64,000 bases of DNA from Bimuria novae-zelandiae CBS 107.79. Its lineage: Eukaryota > Ascomycota > Dothideomycetes > Pleosporales > Didymosphaeriaceae. Position numbers and translations under genes: made by a program. Position 1 is the first letter of the stretch. Each line of letters starts with the position of its first letter. The DNA is taken from positions 102,252-166,251 of the forward strand of contig ML976779.1 in NCBI GenBank assembly GCA_010015655.1, given 5' to 3'. The notes beneath the pieces are model-generated. The model made no database searches and was not told where the DNA came from. It was given only the letters and a program-made list of their open reading frames with translations. Below, in pieces: positions 12,701-23,746 of the stretch.

Positions 12701-15316
12701 CAGCCGAACCGTCGAAACCTCGCCTTAATTTAAAAGAGGGAGTAGACCATCTGAAGGACATTGAGCGAGGATCATACAAGCATTTCATTGCCCAGATCCA
12801 AGTGGGACGCGCAGAGACGGGGGACAAGCAGGCTATGGAGAACTATGCAAAACAGATCAAGTCGTATAATGAGCGGCGCGAGCGCCCGGGCTGGCAAGAG
12901 AAGGCCGAGGCCATTGAAGCAATGGTGAAGAAGTTCGAGGAGCTTGAGCAAACTTTGCTTAGCAAGGGTGCGAAGACATTCAAGGAGATTAATCCGGATA
13001 TCAAGAGTGAAGAGAGGCAAACCTTCAATTGGGGCTACAATCCGCGGGAGCGGGAGCCATTCGACGTCAAGTTCAAATTCTTGGTGCATGACTTGACCGA
13101 TGAGACGCGGGAGGCGTACACCAAATTGTGAGCAGCCTTTGTTTTTGTCAACCATGAATGCGTTTCTGACAGTATTGCAGGTTTCAGGCTGCTTGGGACA
13201 ATGACCTCGACACGATCAAGAACCTGACCATGGCCCCATGGGGCGAATCAAACAACGTCCCGCTCAGGATCAGCGTTCAGGACGAAGAACTTAATACTGT
13301 ATTTGGTATAGCGGTCCTTCGCGGGCACTGGGACCTTGCGCGAGCACTTGTGGATATAAGCTATGCGCAATACCAGCCACCGGACGAAGAGCCATTGAAG
13401 TCACGCTACCGGCTCGGTGATGAGGACGGCGATGATACAAGCGATATGACCGATGTGCCCATCCACAAGGAACTTATGGACGACAAGTTCATGATTGATA
13501 ACATCGGGGAGTTGTCGACACAGGTCAAGAGTGGTGTTTCGCCTCTTGGTTTCATGGCAGACGAAGTCCCAGCCTAGTACTTCACGAGGTACTTTCTTCC
13601 GGAGAAACAAATTGCTTGCGGCATCGATAATCGCAAGATCAATGTCGCCGACAAGGGAGGTTACAAATGCACCCTTGGGACCTGGTCCCTTATCACCGGC
13701 GATAAGGCGTTATTCTCTTTTCTGCTCGACCTGGATGTGGAGTGGACGGACAGGCTGGCTAATAAACTCGATGGCTCTTCTGGGATCCCGTCTTTGTCTG
13801 GTTTCGACTTCCAGTTGGCTATCGAGTACGGTCGCATAGAATTGCTGGCAGAGATGATCAAGCATACAGGCGCTGGAATCGAGCTGGAATCGCTCGTCAA
13901 GAACTCTGGAGTCAAGTATCGCGAGAAACCGAAATACTACCAAGGCCTCAGTGTAAGTTTTGATTGTCACTCAAGCGCATCACATTGTCCTAACTAGCCA
14001 TAGGTGCACGGGAAGAAGCGTCCCGCTTGGATCAACGCTGCACGTGGCACATATTCGCAGAACGGCACCGACAGCGACCCACCGCTTTTGAGCGCTGCGT
14101 TCCAGGGAAGCCTCCAAAGCGTGGAATGGTTCCTGAGTGATGCGCCGGCACGTCATTATCTTGACTTCGCCGAGGCGTACAAGCACGACAAGTACATTGA
14201 GCATCTAAACAATAATGCTGGCGGATTTGAAAAGCTGCTGAGGAAGTGGCTGGAGACTAGACGTAAGCTCTTTCTGCCTTCGTAGAACGGTGATACTGAG
14301 CGACCCTAGGTGAACTTGCTCTGCACTTGGCAGTGATGGCTGAGCCGCGCCCAGAGTCCTCCAAACTCGTCAAGTATCTCATTAAGATCATGCCTGACTC
14401 TCTCCGGGTTAGGTCCACAGAAGGATACACGCCACTTGCTCTTGCTTTCGCGCTCCACCGTTATAGCGCCGCTAAGATGCTCATCGAGGCTGGCGCAGAC
14501 CAGACCGTTCGCACTTCAATCGGCTCCAACATCCTAGACTTACTTCTTGTTGACCCCGTATCTGGATCTTCCATCAACAACAAGCCCAGCCGACATCGTA
14601 TGCTGAGCCTTATCGACACCCGTCTTGTCCCTTCCCTCCTCACCGAGCGCACATCCGTACACCCTGGCTCACTTACGCCAATTGCTCACTGCATGCGGAG
14701 GTGCTCTCATGGATATATTCCGCGCGAAATACTAGATCCGCTGCTCGACTTTGCCGCCCCCACGAATTACGAATGCCTCGAGCTGCTCGACGGCTCAGGC
14801 GACACGCCACTACACTGGGCAGTCAAAGAAAACCATCGCCATTATGTTATCGCGATATTAGATCGTCGCCCAGACTTGCTGTACCGCGAAAACAGCGTCG
14901 GTCGCACACCTCTCGAGATGGCGGAAGACGCCTGGCTCGCATCGTGTGTGCGAGACGCACCCCGCCTCCACGGCAGTGTGCAGTCAGTCGCAGCCCGAGG
15001 CGACCATACCTTCGCAAAGGACTATACCGATTCTGGAGAGCTCTCGACCACCGAGGATATCGGGCGTATCTGTAAAGACTATGCGGCAGAGAAGCCGGGG
15101 AAGAGGAAGCTGGTTAGTCTGCTTGATGCGAACGAGGTTGCGAATCGCCTGGCGAAGTGGCACATGGGTCGTCGATCTGTGGAGGTCGTGCTAAAAGATG
15201 ATGAGGGTGAGGCGGAAGAGGTGCAGAGAGAGCCAGTTGAGGTGAGCGATTGGTATATGCGGGCTGTGAAGGGGAACGGGAAGGAGGATGTTGAGATGGT
15301 GCATCGGACGGTGTGA
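9775..15316 (+). pseudogene. Large ankyrin-repeat protein with nucleotidyltransferase-like N-terminus; four in-frame TAG codons
   Basis: Six exons (9775-10930, 10980-11426, 11474-13127, 13181-13952, 14004-14262, 14310-15316) join to 1765 codons in one frame. Introns are 47-53 nt with standard GT/AG ends. The frame is interrupted only by TAG at 10624, 11069, 11932 and 13575; similarity-like sequence resumes immediately after each one, with no frameshift. The Met at 9775 was preferred to one at 9715 because it starts the well-formed part. Residues 140-142 (GSS), D174-V-D176 and D246 resemble the GS...DxD...D layout of the nucleotidyltransferase fold; this is inference. Ankyrin motifs follow, for example GRTPLHLAVTASSPEIVKAL around 11475, DGRTALHLAAARGS around 11575 and GDTPLHWAVKENHRHY around 14800, with charged linkers between. 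Either a recently inactivated gene or one that tolerates TAG. I do not know the cellular role. Confidence 0.75.
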
Positions 15317-16345
15317 TGTCTGCATCGAGCACGGGAGGCTGGTATGGGAGGCACGAATTCGGGTTATGTGAGACAGCTTGCGGTTCTGGAGGATCAGAAT
15401 CGGGTCAGGGGCGTGATGGCATGAGGATGTGCAATGGGAGGTTACCAACCGCTTTTTACAGACATGGGAGACCTGACTGCGCAGTCTCACTCACCTCATA
15501 TTCCAGATTCTCCTCGGTGACGAACATAGGTATCTCGAAAGTGTATCTGGAAAATCTGTTGAGGGGATGTGGCACGCATGCCCTTTGTGTAACAACGATC
15601 AAGGCATGCAACCAATCGCCTCACGACACGTCCTCTGGCCGTCGTACCACTTTCAAACTAGTTCCGTTACCTTCAGACATTCGCTCAGCGGTAAGACGAC
15701 TAATTCAGTCTTTGCATTGCCCACTTGCCACTATCATTTCTCGCATAATCGGGGGTGCCAGAAGCGATTATGGGTGTCGACGAGGGCTTTGACATGGTCC
15801 CACAGCTGTCTAAAAGAGTGGCTGTTGAGGCAGAGAAGGTGAAGTGCTGTGGTTGAATGGCCCTTTGTTCGATGGGAGGGTCGGTGCCGTGGACCAGTCG
15901 AGCGATACGCCGGAGTCTCTAGGTGAAGCACGAGGTATGTGATTGTGGGTGCAAGGAGCTTGCTGAACTGACATACCAGCAACCGTAACCGTGTATCTTA
16001 CCCAGATATACTCTTGAGACACCACGTCCACTACAGAGGGGAAATTGGAACAGCGGCAGAATTCATATCATTATCAGCAAGCTGTATTACCCAAAGCTGG
16101 TCGCGCACAAGGAACAACCTGTTTATGGGTATAAACAAAGTAATCGAGGACGCTCGCCAACGTAACGTCCGGAAAAACTCTTATCAGTCCTCTTCGTGGG
16201 CGATCTCGCAAAGGAGAGCATCAAAGGCAGGCTGTATGTCACCGGCCTTTGGATCCGCGGCTCTAGAAGAACATCCAACCTGAACTCAAGCATCCAAAAT
16301 GGCGATTCCAATGCCGCAAGACTCAAGACACTTAGTGGCGCGCCC
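15317..16345. other. Intergenic region between convergent genes
   Basis: About 1.03 kb between the converging 3' ends of the ankyrin gene and the peptide transporter. No gene, RNA or repeat recognised. Confidence 0.4.
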
Positions 16346-18577
16346 TCAGTTCGTCTTGATCTGAGGAGCAGTGACCGACTCAACGTCCCCGCCTTCCTCA
16401 GACGGCGTAGTAAGATGCTTACCACTAGGAAGCATGTTGAGCCTATCCTCGTCCCTATCCATATCCTTGTACGTGAACCAAAACGCCCATCCAGCAACGA
16501 AGCAGATGATGGCGACGCTCACATAATTCCACACCAGGTGCGGATCCTCAGATAGCGGTGTGAACGCTTCGCCCAAGGCTGCTGAAATCGAGCTGGTGAA
16601 CAAGCTGAACGCTTGCACGATGCTGCGCATGCTCTTAGGGGCCTTGGTAAACGCGTACTCGAGGGACACGACGGACGCCATGATCTCGCTCATTGCGATG
16701 ATGACGTAGATGCCCGTCTGCGCCCATAAGTTGATGTCGCTCTTGCATGGCTCGTTTACCTCCATCATCACGCCACAAGGTGATTTGCGGTAGATGTAAA
16801 GTTGCAGGATGGCGGCCCATATCATTCCAGCGGTCGCGAGCATGAACCCAGTGAAAATCTTCTTGATTGGGGTGAAGCGGATTCCGGCCTTGCGAAGAGC
16901 TGGGTAGACGAGGAGATCGAGAAGGGCCACTAGGATGATGATCGCGATGGGATCGAGATTATGGAGCAAGTCGTTGGGAATGCCGTGAAGCGACATGGTA
17001 GCGGCTTGCTGGATGAGGTTGTTGGAGAGTTGGTTATAGCTCAGCCAGTAAATCCTGATATTTTAGTCAGTGTGACTTCTTTCATACTGAAAAAGCGTAG
17101 TAGCACTCACGGAAGCCAGAGCAAGACTCCACATGCAGCCCAGCCGCGAGCGACCTCGTCGACCCAAGCGTCATCATACGTCAACCACACCGGCTTTGCG
17201 GAACCCAGACGAGAAGGCTACCACTGTTATTAGCAAATATAAATGCTATGAGGGTTCGAGACTTACCTTAGCACTGTCCCAGAAGCTGCCATTTCGCGCG
17301 TTCTTCCAAGTCCGAATTGGATTCCAGCTCCAGCGACCCTTCATAGCAAGGAATGGTAGCTTGACAGCGGGTCCCAAGACGCTACCTGAAGGTGGCCTCT
17401 GGATGTACATCTTCCGGCAGAAGAACAGAACCGGCAAGGTCGTGAGGAAGAAGACCGTGGGGATGAGGAAAGCGGGCCAAAATCCGACGTAGCGTTCCGC
17501 GTACACCTGGGTTAATCGTGAGCATTTTTTCGCAAATCTGTCGCTTGGTGTGACTTACCATCGCTAGCTGTCCGACCAAAGCTCCCACATTGATGAACAA
17601 GTAGAACCAGTTGTAGATGCGAGCAGCGGTCTCAGCGGGATCCACGATGACGCGCTGACCTACAGCAGACACCATTGTCAGCAAAACTCCATGAGTCAAG
17701 TCTTGCTATCGTATAGCAGCTCACCTTTCTTGTCCACCTCAACGCGCGGCGCATCCTGAGGAATTTGCTCCGCAATCAACGGCGAGATGTTCGGCTTGAA
17801 CATGCCCGTACCCAGGCCCATCACCAGCAGTCCGACAATGAACAAAGCCAGCGCATTCTTCGGCTTGTCCAACATTCCCGGAGCAGCCGAGCCGGTCAAT
17901 AGAGCGTGGCCTACTTCAGCTATCATGACGGAGAACACAATGGTCTAATATCCGTCAGTCCTCATGACCCGGGAATGTTAATCGTAACTATGAAGGAAGC
18001 ACTGACCTTGAAGCGACCGAGATACGTATCAGCGATCCACGCGCCTAGCATCGGGCACACATAGATGTAGAATGTATTGAACAGCGTGATAGCCTGCGCC
18101 ACCTTCTTCCCCATACCGAGCGCGCCAGGCTGCGCATCATCGTTCCCAGGGTGCAAGGCGGCGCCAGACGGCGTGGTCAGCCATTCGCCCTTCGCGTTGA
18201 TACGGGGCCTAGCAACGTAGTTTGAGAAGACGACCGTGGTACCATAGTACGACATACGCTCTACGAGCTCGACGAAGGCGATGGTATACACTGCGCAAGG
18301 TTAGAGGGCTCCTTCCTGCTTCGTCTGCATCGCACTTACCTCGCCATGGGATCTTCGCTGGCACACGCCGCAGAGTTGCGAGCTCCTCTTTTGTTGGAAG
18401 CCCTCCTTCGGCGACTATCTTAGTAGATGTCGGTGTCACAGTCGCGCGCTTCTCGACCTGGTGGAACTCGACGGGTTGTTTGCGGGTCGGGTTGACGCTG
18501 CCGTCGATGAGAGCAGGGTCGACACGGGCCTCGATTTGATTGCCCAACTCACCCATGATGTCGTTTATGTTGTTCAA
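16346..18577 (-). CDS. ptr2: Proton-coupled oligopeptide transporter, PTR2/POT family
   Basis: POT transporters import di- and tripeptides with protons across the plasma membrane. Seven exons (18577-18340, 18290-18007, 17944-17725, 17659-17559, 17506-17267, 17217-17111, 17054-16346) give 632 aa; introns are 49-65 nt. Sequence marks are ELVERMSYYG at the first membrane helix (the proton-coupling ExxER motif and following Tyr pair), FYLFINVGAL matching the PTR2 family signature, and GTGMFKPNISPLIAEQ. About twelve hydrophobic segments are visible. Both termini are polar. A second Met lies seven codons in (18556), so the exact start is uncertain. Length is usual for fungal PTR2. No neighbouring peptide-use gene is seen, so the substrate rests on the family only. 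Confidence 0.93.
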
Positions 18578-19761
18578 CGCGGTGAGGTCGAGGACGAGGT
18601 CGACTGAAGACTCGAAGGTGGGTGGGGTGAAGTGAAGCAGTGACGGAGCGGGCAGGTGCTAAATACCAACAGGTGCGCTGAGAGATCGGAATCTATCACA
18701 ACATTTCTCCGATAAGGCGTGCTCGGTCTTGTTTCCAGTAAGCGTTTGTATGCGATAAGGTTGAGTTGTTGTTATCTCAAAACTTGAAATCAATTCAGCT
18801 AGAACGACAGTAGAAATTTGGCATTTACCGAAGTGCTTTATTGACGACCACACTCGTACCATAGAGTATGGTCTGCCAAATGAACCCAAATATTTTGTAA
18901 TGGGCGTTTGGGCGTAAACTCAGTCAGTTCGAGGCCTGTGTGGCTCACAAGCGGTGCACCGATTGGGTTGGAGGTTCACTCTTGATCTCACAAGCAATTG
19001 CACAACAGCCGGAGTATCTACATCCAACGCACAGGTAGCATTTTCATTGGACTGAGACAGGCGATACTGACTTTGATACGCCCTCGTGCGAAGAACTGTT
19101 TCTGCCTCGTGCAAGAGTGTGCTATGTTGTACGGCATCCGTGCAGGCGCTTTTCCAACTAAAAAGCACCGACGTACTGGGAATCAATTAGGTCCAATACT
19201 AAGGCTTTCTCCTTGGTCTCAGCATGTCTAGAACAGGCCCATGAAACATTCATATGGAATCACCTGCCAGCCAATACCCAGCCTGACGGTACGTAGGCAA
19301 GTATTACTTGCTTTCTCCTGTCACCAGTGTCTGTCCTGAAGCAACACAGCATTCTCAGCTTGTGCAGATATTTTACGACATAATTATTTCATAAGCATGT
19401 ACACGTATAGACACACGTTCTAAACGCAAGGTTTACCACGCATTAATTTGGGGGCTACATACACCCTTCACATCTATTTCAAGCCATAGCAGTGCAAGGA
19501 GTAATGCAGACAGACCCATTCTCGGTAGACGAGGCCAGGTGAAGTGCAGGTCTTATAAGATGATTCCGGTACGCCATGATGCCCGGGGTATAAGACGCCG
19601 TGAAGATAAACGGGGACACTCTTCATTAAGGTCCTCGTAGCCCATATTGGCCTCGTTGAGCGCTTCGGTACTCTTTCGGAAGCCATTGAATTTCCTGCAA
19701 GATTTAGCACGGATTTGTAATAGTAAAGAGACAATTGCTCTCAAGGTGCTCTTACCAATGA
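18578..19761. other. Intergenic region, about 1.2 kb
   Basis: Promoter side of the PTR2 gene and 3' side of the next minus-strand gene. Only short unsupported ORFs. AT-rich stretches near 18660-18900 and 19370-19470 have no recognisable element. Confidence 0.4.
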
Positions 19762-22159
19762 TCAGAACCCACGACGCATCGAGCCAACCAAAGCATCGCC
19801 ATTAGTACTGCTCGAACCGTAATGGGAGGGAAACGGGCTGCTTCCCTGCGCACTGAAGCCCCATGGGGTACTGTCACCACGATAAGGTTGGTATGGGCGG
19901 CTGGCAGCACGTGCTCGAAGAGGTGAGGCGTTCGATAAACCACCATAGAAGCTATTGTTTCCATCTGGACCAAGGTCGCGAAGGTGCAGAGGTGGGGCCT
20001 TCCAGGCTCGTGTCCAGTAACTATTGGAACCACCAGCGCGAGACTCCTCCGCGTACTCGGATAAGTTCTCGTAGAGACGAGCAAAGAGATGAGTGTTCTC
20101 GTACATCTTAAGGTTCTGCTTTCTAGCGGAACCTTCGCCAATTACTCCATAGCTTTGCGCCTTGTCTTTCACTGATGCCTCCAACACAAGTCTCTTGGCG
20201 TAATCCTGTTGCCGACTGATGCTCTGGCCGTCGCGGTACCAGTCCACTAGCTTCTGCTCGTTAGTGATCTGAATGGATAGAGAGGCAGTGGGATCGGTTG
20301 TGGTTGGTATAGAGTCGGCAAAGAAAGGACCGTCCCAGTTCTGCTTAGTTGGAGCCTGTTTGTTGAAACCGTTCACAATTGGATGCACTTGCTCTTTACG
20401 CATACCATCGGGGTCGCTGTAACGTAACGAAGGTTCGACAGTGGAAGTGGGGAGGTTGGGAACGGTATCAGACGATGACGATGCCTCAGATGGCTCTCCT
20501 TTGTTTGGCATGCGATATGGTGCTGCAGCTGCGTTCAGAGTTGAAACCCCACGATATGGATTTGCCACTGTTGGACCTGTAGGGATGGAGTTTCTGAAAT
20601 TCGCATGGTTTATTGGAAAGTCTGGAACAGCAACGCGGTGCTCAGCCGGAATGCTTGGTCGGGAAGCCGTGTGACCAAGATCTGCCAGCCTGCTCCCCGC
20701 CTGAAGACGGTTGTGTATGCCCTCGGTCGAGAGTGTAGAGTCATACCTGCCCACATCCCATAAATTTGCCGGAGGTGTGAGACCAGTAGCTGCCTCCTCG
20801 CCGAATTCGACCTCGGGGAGGTCAGGGTGCGGCTCACGTTGCGGAGTCGACTGCTTACGAAGCGCCTCAAGCCGCTCGCGCTCTCGCTGGATGTAGATTT
20901 GCTGATGATGCTTGCTCGTCGCACTTGACTTGCTAGGAAACTCGTAATTGAAATCCATGGAACCCACGTCGCCAATTCCACGAAAGTTGAAGGCGACCAT
21001 AGGAGCCGGCTGCGCATGATTGGCTCCAGTCACGAATGGGTCTTCCAACTTCTCTTTGGTAACGGTTCGAGCTGCCGGGGTCGGTTCTCGGAAATGTGGT
21101 ATCGGTATTTGGCCGACATCGTCCGCATTCTTTTCCATAGTTCTGGGTCGCGGCTCGTAAGGCTCCGGTCCAGTCTGCGGGCGGCCGTTCTCCTTGATCA
21201 TGGTCTCTTGATGCTCCGCAGCCATTTTGAAGTACTCGATCGAATTGAATGGGACCCCTGGGTTCGGCATGCGGATAGACGCGGCCATACCTTCGATCCT
21301 CTTGCGTGTTTGACACCAGGTCCCAATGTGAACCCATTGGAAAGATATGGACATCCACTGATGGGCGGATACGTTGCGGTTCGGATGGCCTATGAAAACG
21401 ACTTGGCCATCGAAGTCGCCAGTCTGCTCGTGAAGCCGAATTATGTCAGGTAGCTGGCCAAAGAGGCGGCGATAATCATCGACAATTTGCGGGTGAGTAT
21501 TGGTGGGGCTTATGTCATCACTACCGTGGTCTGAAGATGTCTGGGAGCAATTGAGTTGGCATTTGCACCTTACATGATTTCACAGTTGAACTTACCGAGT
21601 GCTGTCCATTGGCCATGGTCACCGGGATCGCGTCCTCGCGCTGCACTAAGTTTGTCTGGATTCGAGGCAGGGTAGCCGGAGTGTTACGCAGTTGGCCGAT
21701 GTGAGGTGAGGGCTGGGCGACAGGATCTGAAGGGTGCAAGCCAAACGTGTTCGAATGGCGCGGCTCCAGAGGGTCAATGGGGGAGGAAGAGTCGGTCTGC
21801 AGGTCGCTCGGGCTTTCACCGGCACCTAGGTCGCTAGGCTGCAGTGCACGCCAATTCTTATTGTTTTTCCTGTGGCGGCTCGCCAGTGTGATGTACCCTG
21901 ACAGCGGCACGGGACCAGAGGTCAGCTTCTCGACGCCCTCCATGTCGGGCTTGTTAAATCGGCGCGCCATCTGAGCGAAGGTTGTATTCGGCGTGGATGT
22001 TTCGCTCACAGCGCTGCCCCTGCGGGACTCCTGATCGCTCAATGGGAAAGGCGAGAACTGGAGCGAGTTGGAACGGTATACAGGAGTGCTATCCTCGTAG
22101 TAGTCACTTCCCGGCTCCTCCCGTGGGACGATGCGAATGTGCGAATGCGAGGGGAACAT
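19762..22159 (-). CDS. Hypothetical fungal protein, 780 aa, largely disordered
   Basis: I do not recognise this family. Two exons, 22159-21596 and 21540-19762, join in phase 0 across a 55-nt GT-AG intron to 781 codons. The first half is Ser/Pro-rich with many charged patches. A compact segment after the splice (about residues 195-275, including DDYRRLFGQLPDIIRLHEQ and a GQVVFIGHPN stretch) looks folded. Another helical segment sits near ASVKDKAQSYGVIGEG and MYENTHLFARLYENLSEYAEES (about 20100-20200). The tail is Gly/Ser/Tyr/Arg-rich. No signal peptide or membrane segment. The frame stays open upstream of 22159, so an upstream start or extra exon is possible. Base use matches neighbouring intact genes, and the correct splice supports a real gene. 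Confidence 0.75.
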
Positions 22160-23746
22160 GTGATTCTGCGTCGGCGTGCCTAGCGGAAGACGGCCAGGCT
22201 GGGTCGCCTGCGCAACGTGTGGTGCGCGACGACCTGGGACGGGTTAGCGAAGGATAGTGACCAGCCGACGTCGCCTTGATGCCAGAGGATAGCCAGACGG
22301 GCGTCCAGATGGATCAAGGTAGCTTCAGAGTGAGACCGATGGGGAAGGGACCCTGGTTGATTGCGCGGGGATGGAGCTGAAGGTCTCAGATGGCCCTTCC
22401 GCGGCACATGGCAGCGAAAAAGAGGAAGAGAGGAAGACGGGAGACCTTACCTCGCCGGCCGCGAGTCCGGGCCTTGGTCGCCAGTTTGACAGCGACGCAG
22501 ACAAATGGACAGAGGATGAACGCCGAAAGACGAGCTGTGAGCGCGTTGCTTGGGGCGCACCGGCACGACAAGCGACGCGGCTGGCTGCGCGGGGTAAGTA
22601 GTAGGCCGTGCTGCAAAGCCGGAGCCGCAGCTTGCACTAATGCAACTGCCAACTGTGGGGGAAGGCGTGCGTCCGATGCGGAAGTTGCGATGAGGCGGTG
22701 ATGAATCGCGATGCTAGCGGCTCATGCGCAATGGCGGACAGCGGGTGCTTGCAGCTCGTCGGTGGTTAGCAGCACACCGGAGACAGCGTATCGACATCAG
22801 GCCGCCGTGACAGGCTGGTTGAAGGAGAGCCGCTGCGTTTTGCGGGCGAGCCATACATGGAGCCACTAGCGGTCCCGCAGTGTGCCTATGTCTCAACTTG
22901 CCCCCCTACCACCAGCGCGTTGTGCTCACCTAATACCTAAACATGCTGCTTCTTACAGACTGTCTAGTATCTCTCATGGTTGTGGCGTCTAGGTGCATTG
23001 CTGTATAGCTCTTCCGTGCAGGGGCCCGTCCTCGTTCTCCACATGCACAAACGCAACCACTTTCCCGCTGCAAAGGCACGGCAGGGCTCACCGCTATGAT
23101 TACATGCACGATACCTGAGCCTGGACGCCCGGGATATGGGTCCATCGTGGGTGGCTGCATTGTGGCAATCGCGTGGCTACCCTGAAAGAGGTCAGAGCTG
23201 TTCCCTTCCGATATGCGCGGAAAAAGCTTACCGATCGTTTCATGTAATATCAGACATTGAAATGATCGATCTAAAGTCCCTTACAGAGACCGAGCAAACT
23301 AGAAGAGGGGGCGCAGAGATATCATCTTTTCGCGACAATCACCGCATGTGGACTTTGACAGAGTTTTTCCATGTACAAATCGCACATCAAAATACAACTG
23401 ATTGGGGATGGAGTTTTGCTCGAACTCCGCCCTTTCACTATAGTGGCTATTGCAACTTGAGTGGAAGGAATATGAAGGAAGATGCGATGAAGATAAGGAG
23501 ACGTTGAGGCGATGGAAGTTTAGCCTCTCGCGCTTACCCATCGCGGATAGATTCATGCACGTCATCACCAACCCAGGCTAGCACAGAATGATTGACTGTT
23601 TACTAGTGTACGTAGACAACTCGTATTCCAGAGTCAAAATATGATCGTCCTTAAATGCATTGCAAGATCGTCTAATGCCCAGCGACTTGCCGCATTTCGA
23701 TGTCCTACCCCAGGTGTGGCCATCCAAGAGCCTGTCATACCCGCAG
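22160..23746. other. Intergenic region, about 1.6 kb
   Basis: GC-rich leader-like sequence at 22160-22700 with several overlapping ORFs on both strands, typical of high-GC chance ORFs. The rest lacks coding features. It probably contains the promoter and 5' leader of the 780-aa protein gene. Confidence 0.4.

Noticed and set aside
10624..13577. Programmed readthrough motif after the four TAGs
   Set aside because: The following codons (AGC, AAC, GAT, TAC) share no known readthrough context such as a CTA or CARYYA sequence. Readthrough is kept only as an alternative.
9775..15316. Several separate small ankyrin genes instead of one
   Set aside because: All pieces share one frame and phase-consistent introns, and the sequence continues directly after each TAG, so one gene is simpler.
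22371..22701. Overlapping GC-rich ORFs on both strands
   Set aside because: Arg-rich compositions in several frames at once are typical of chance ORFs in GC-rich DNA.
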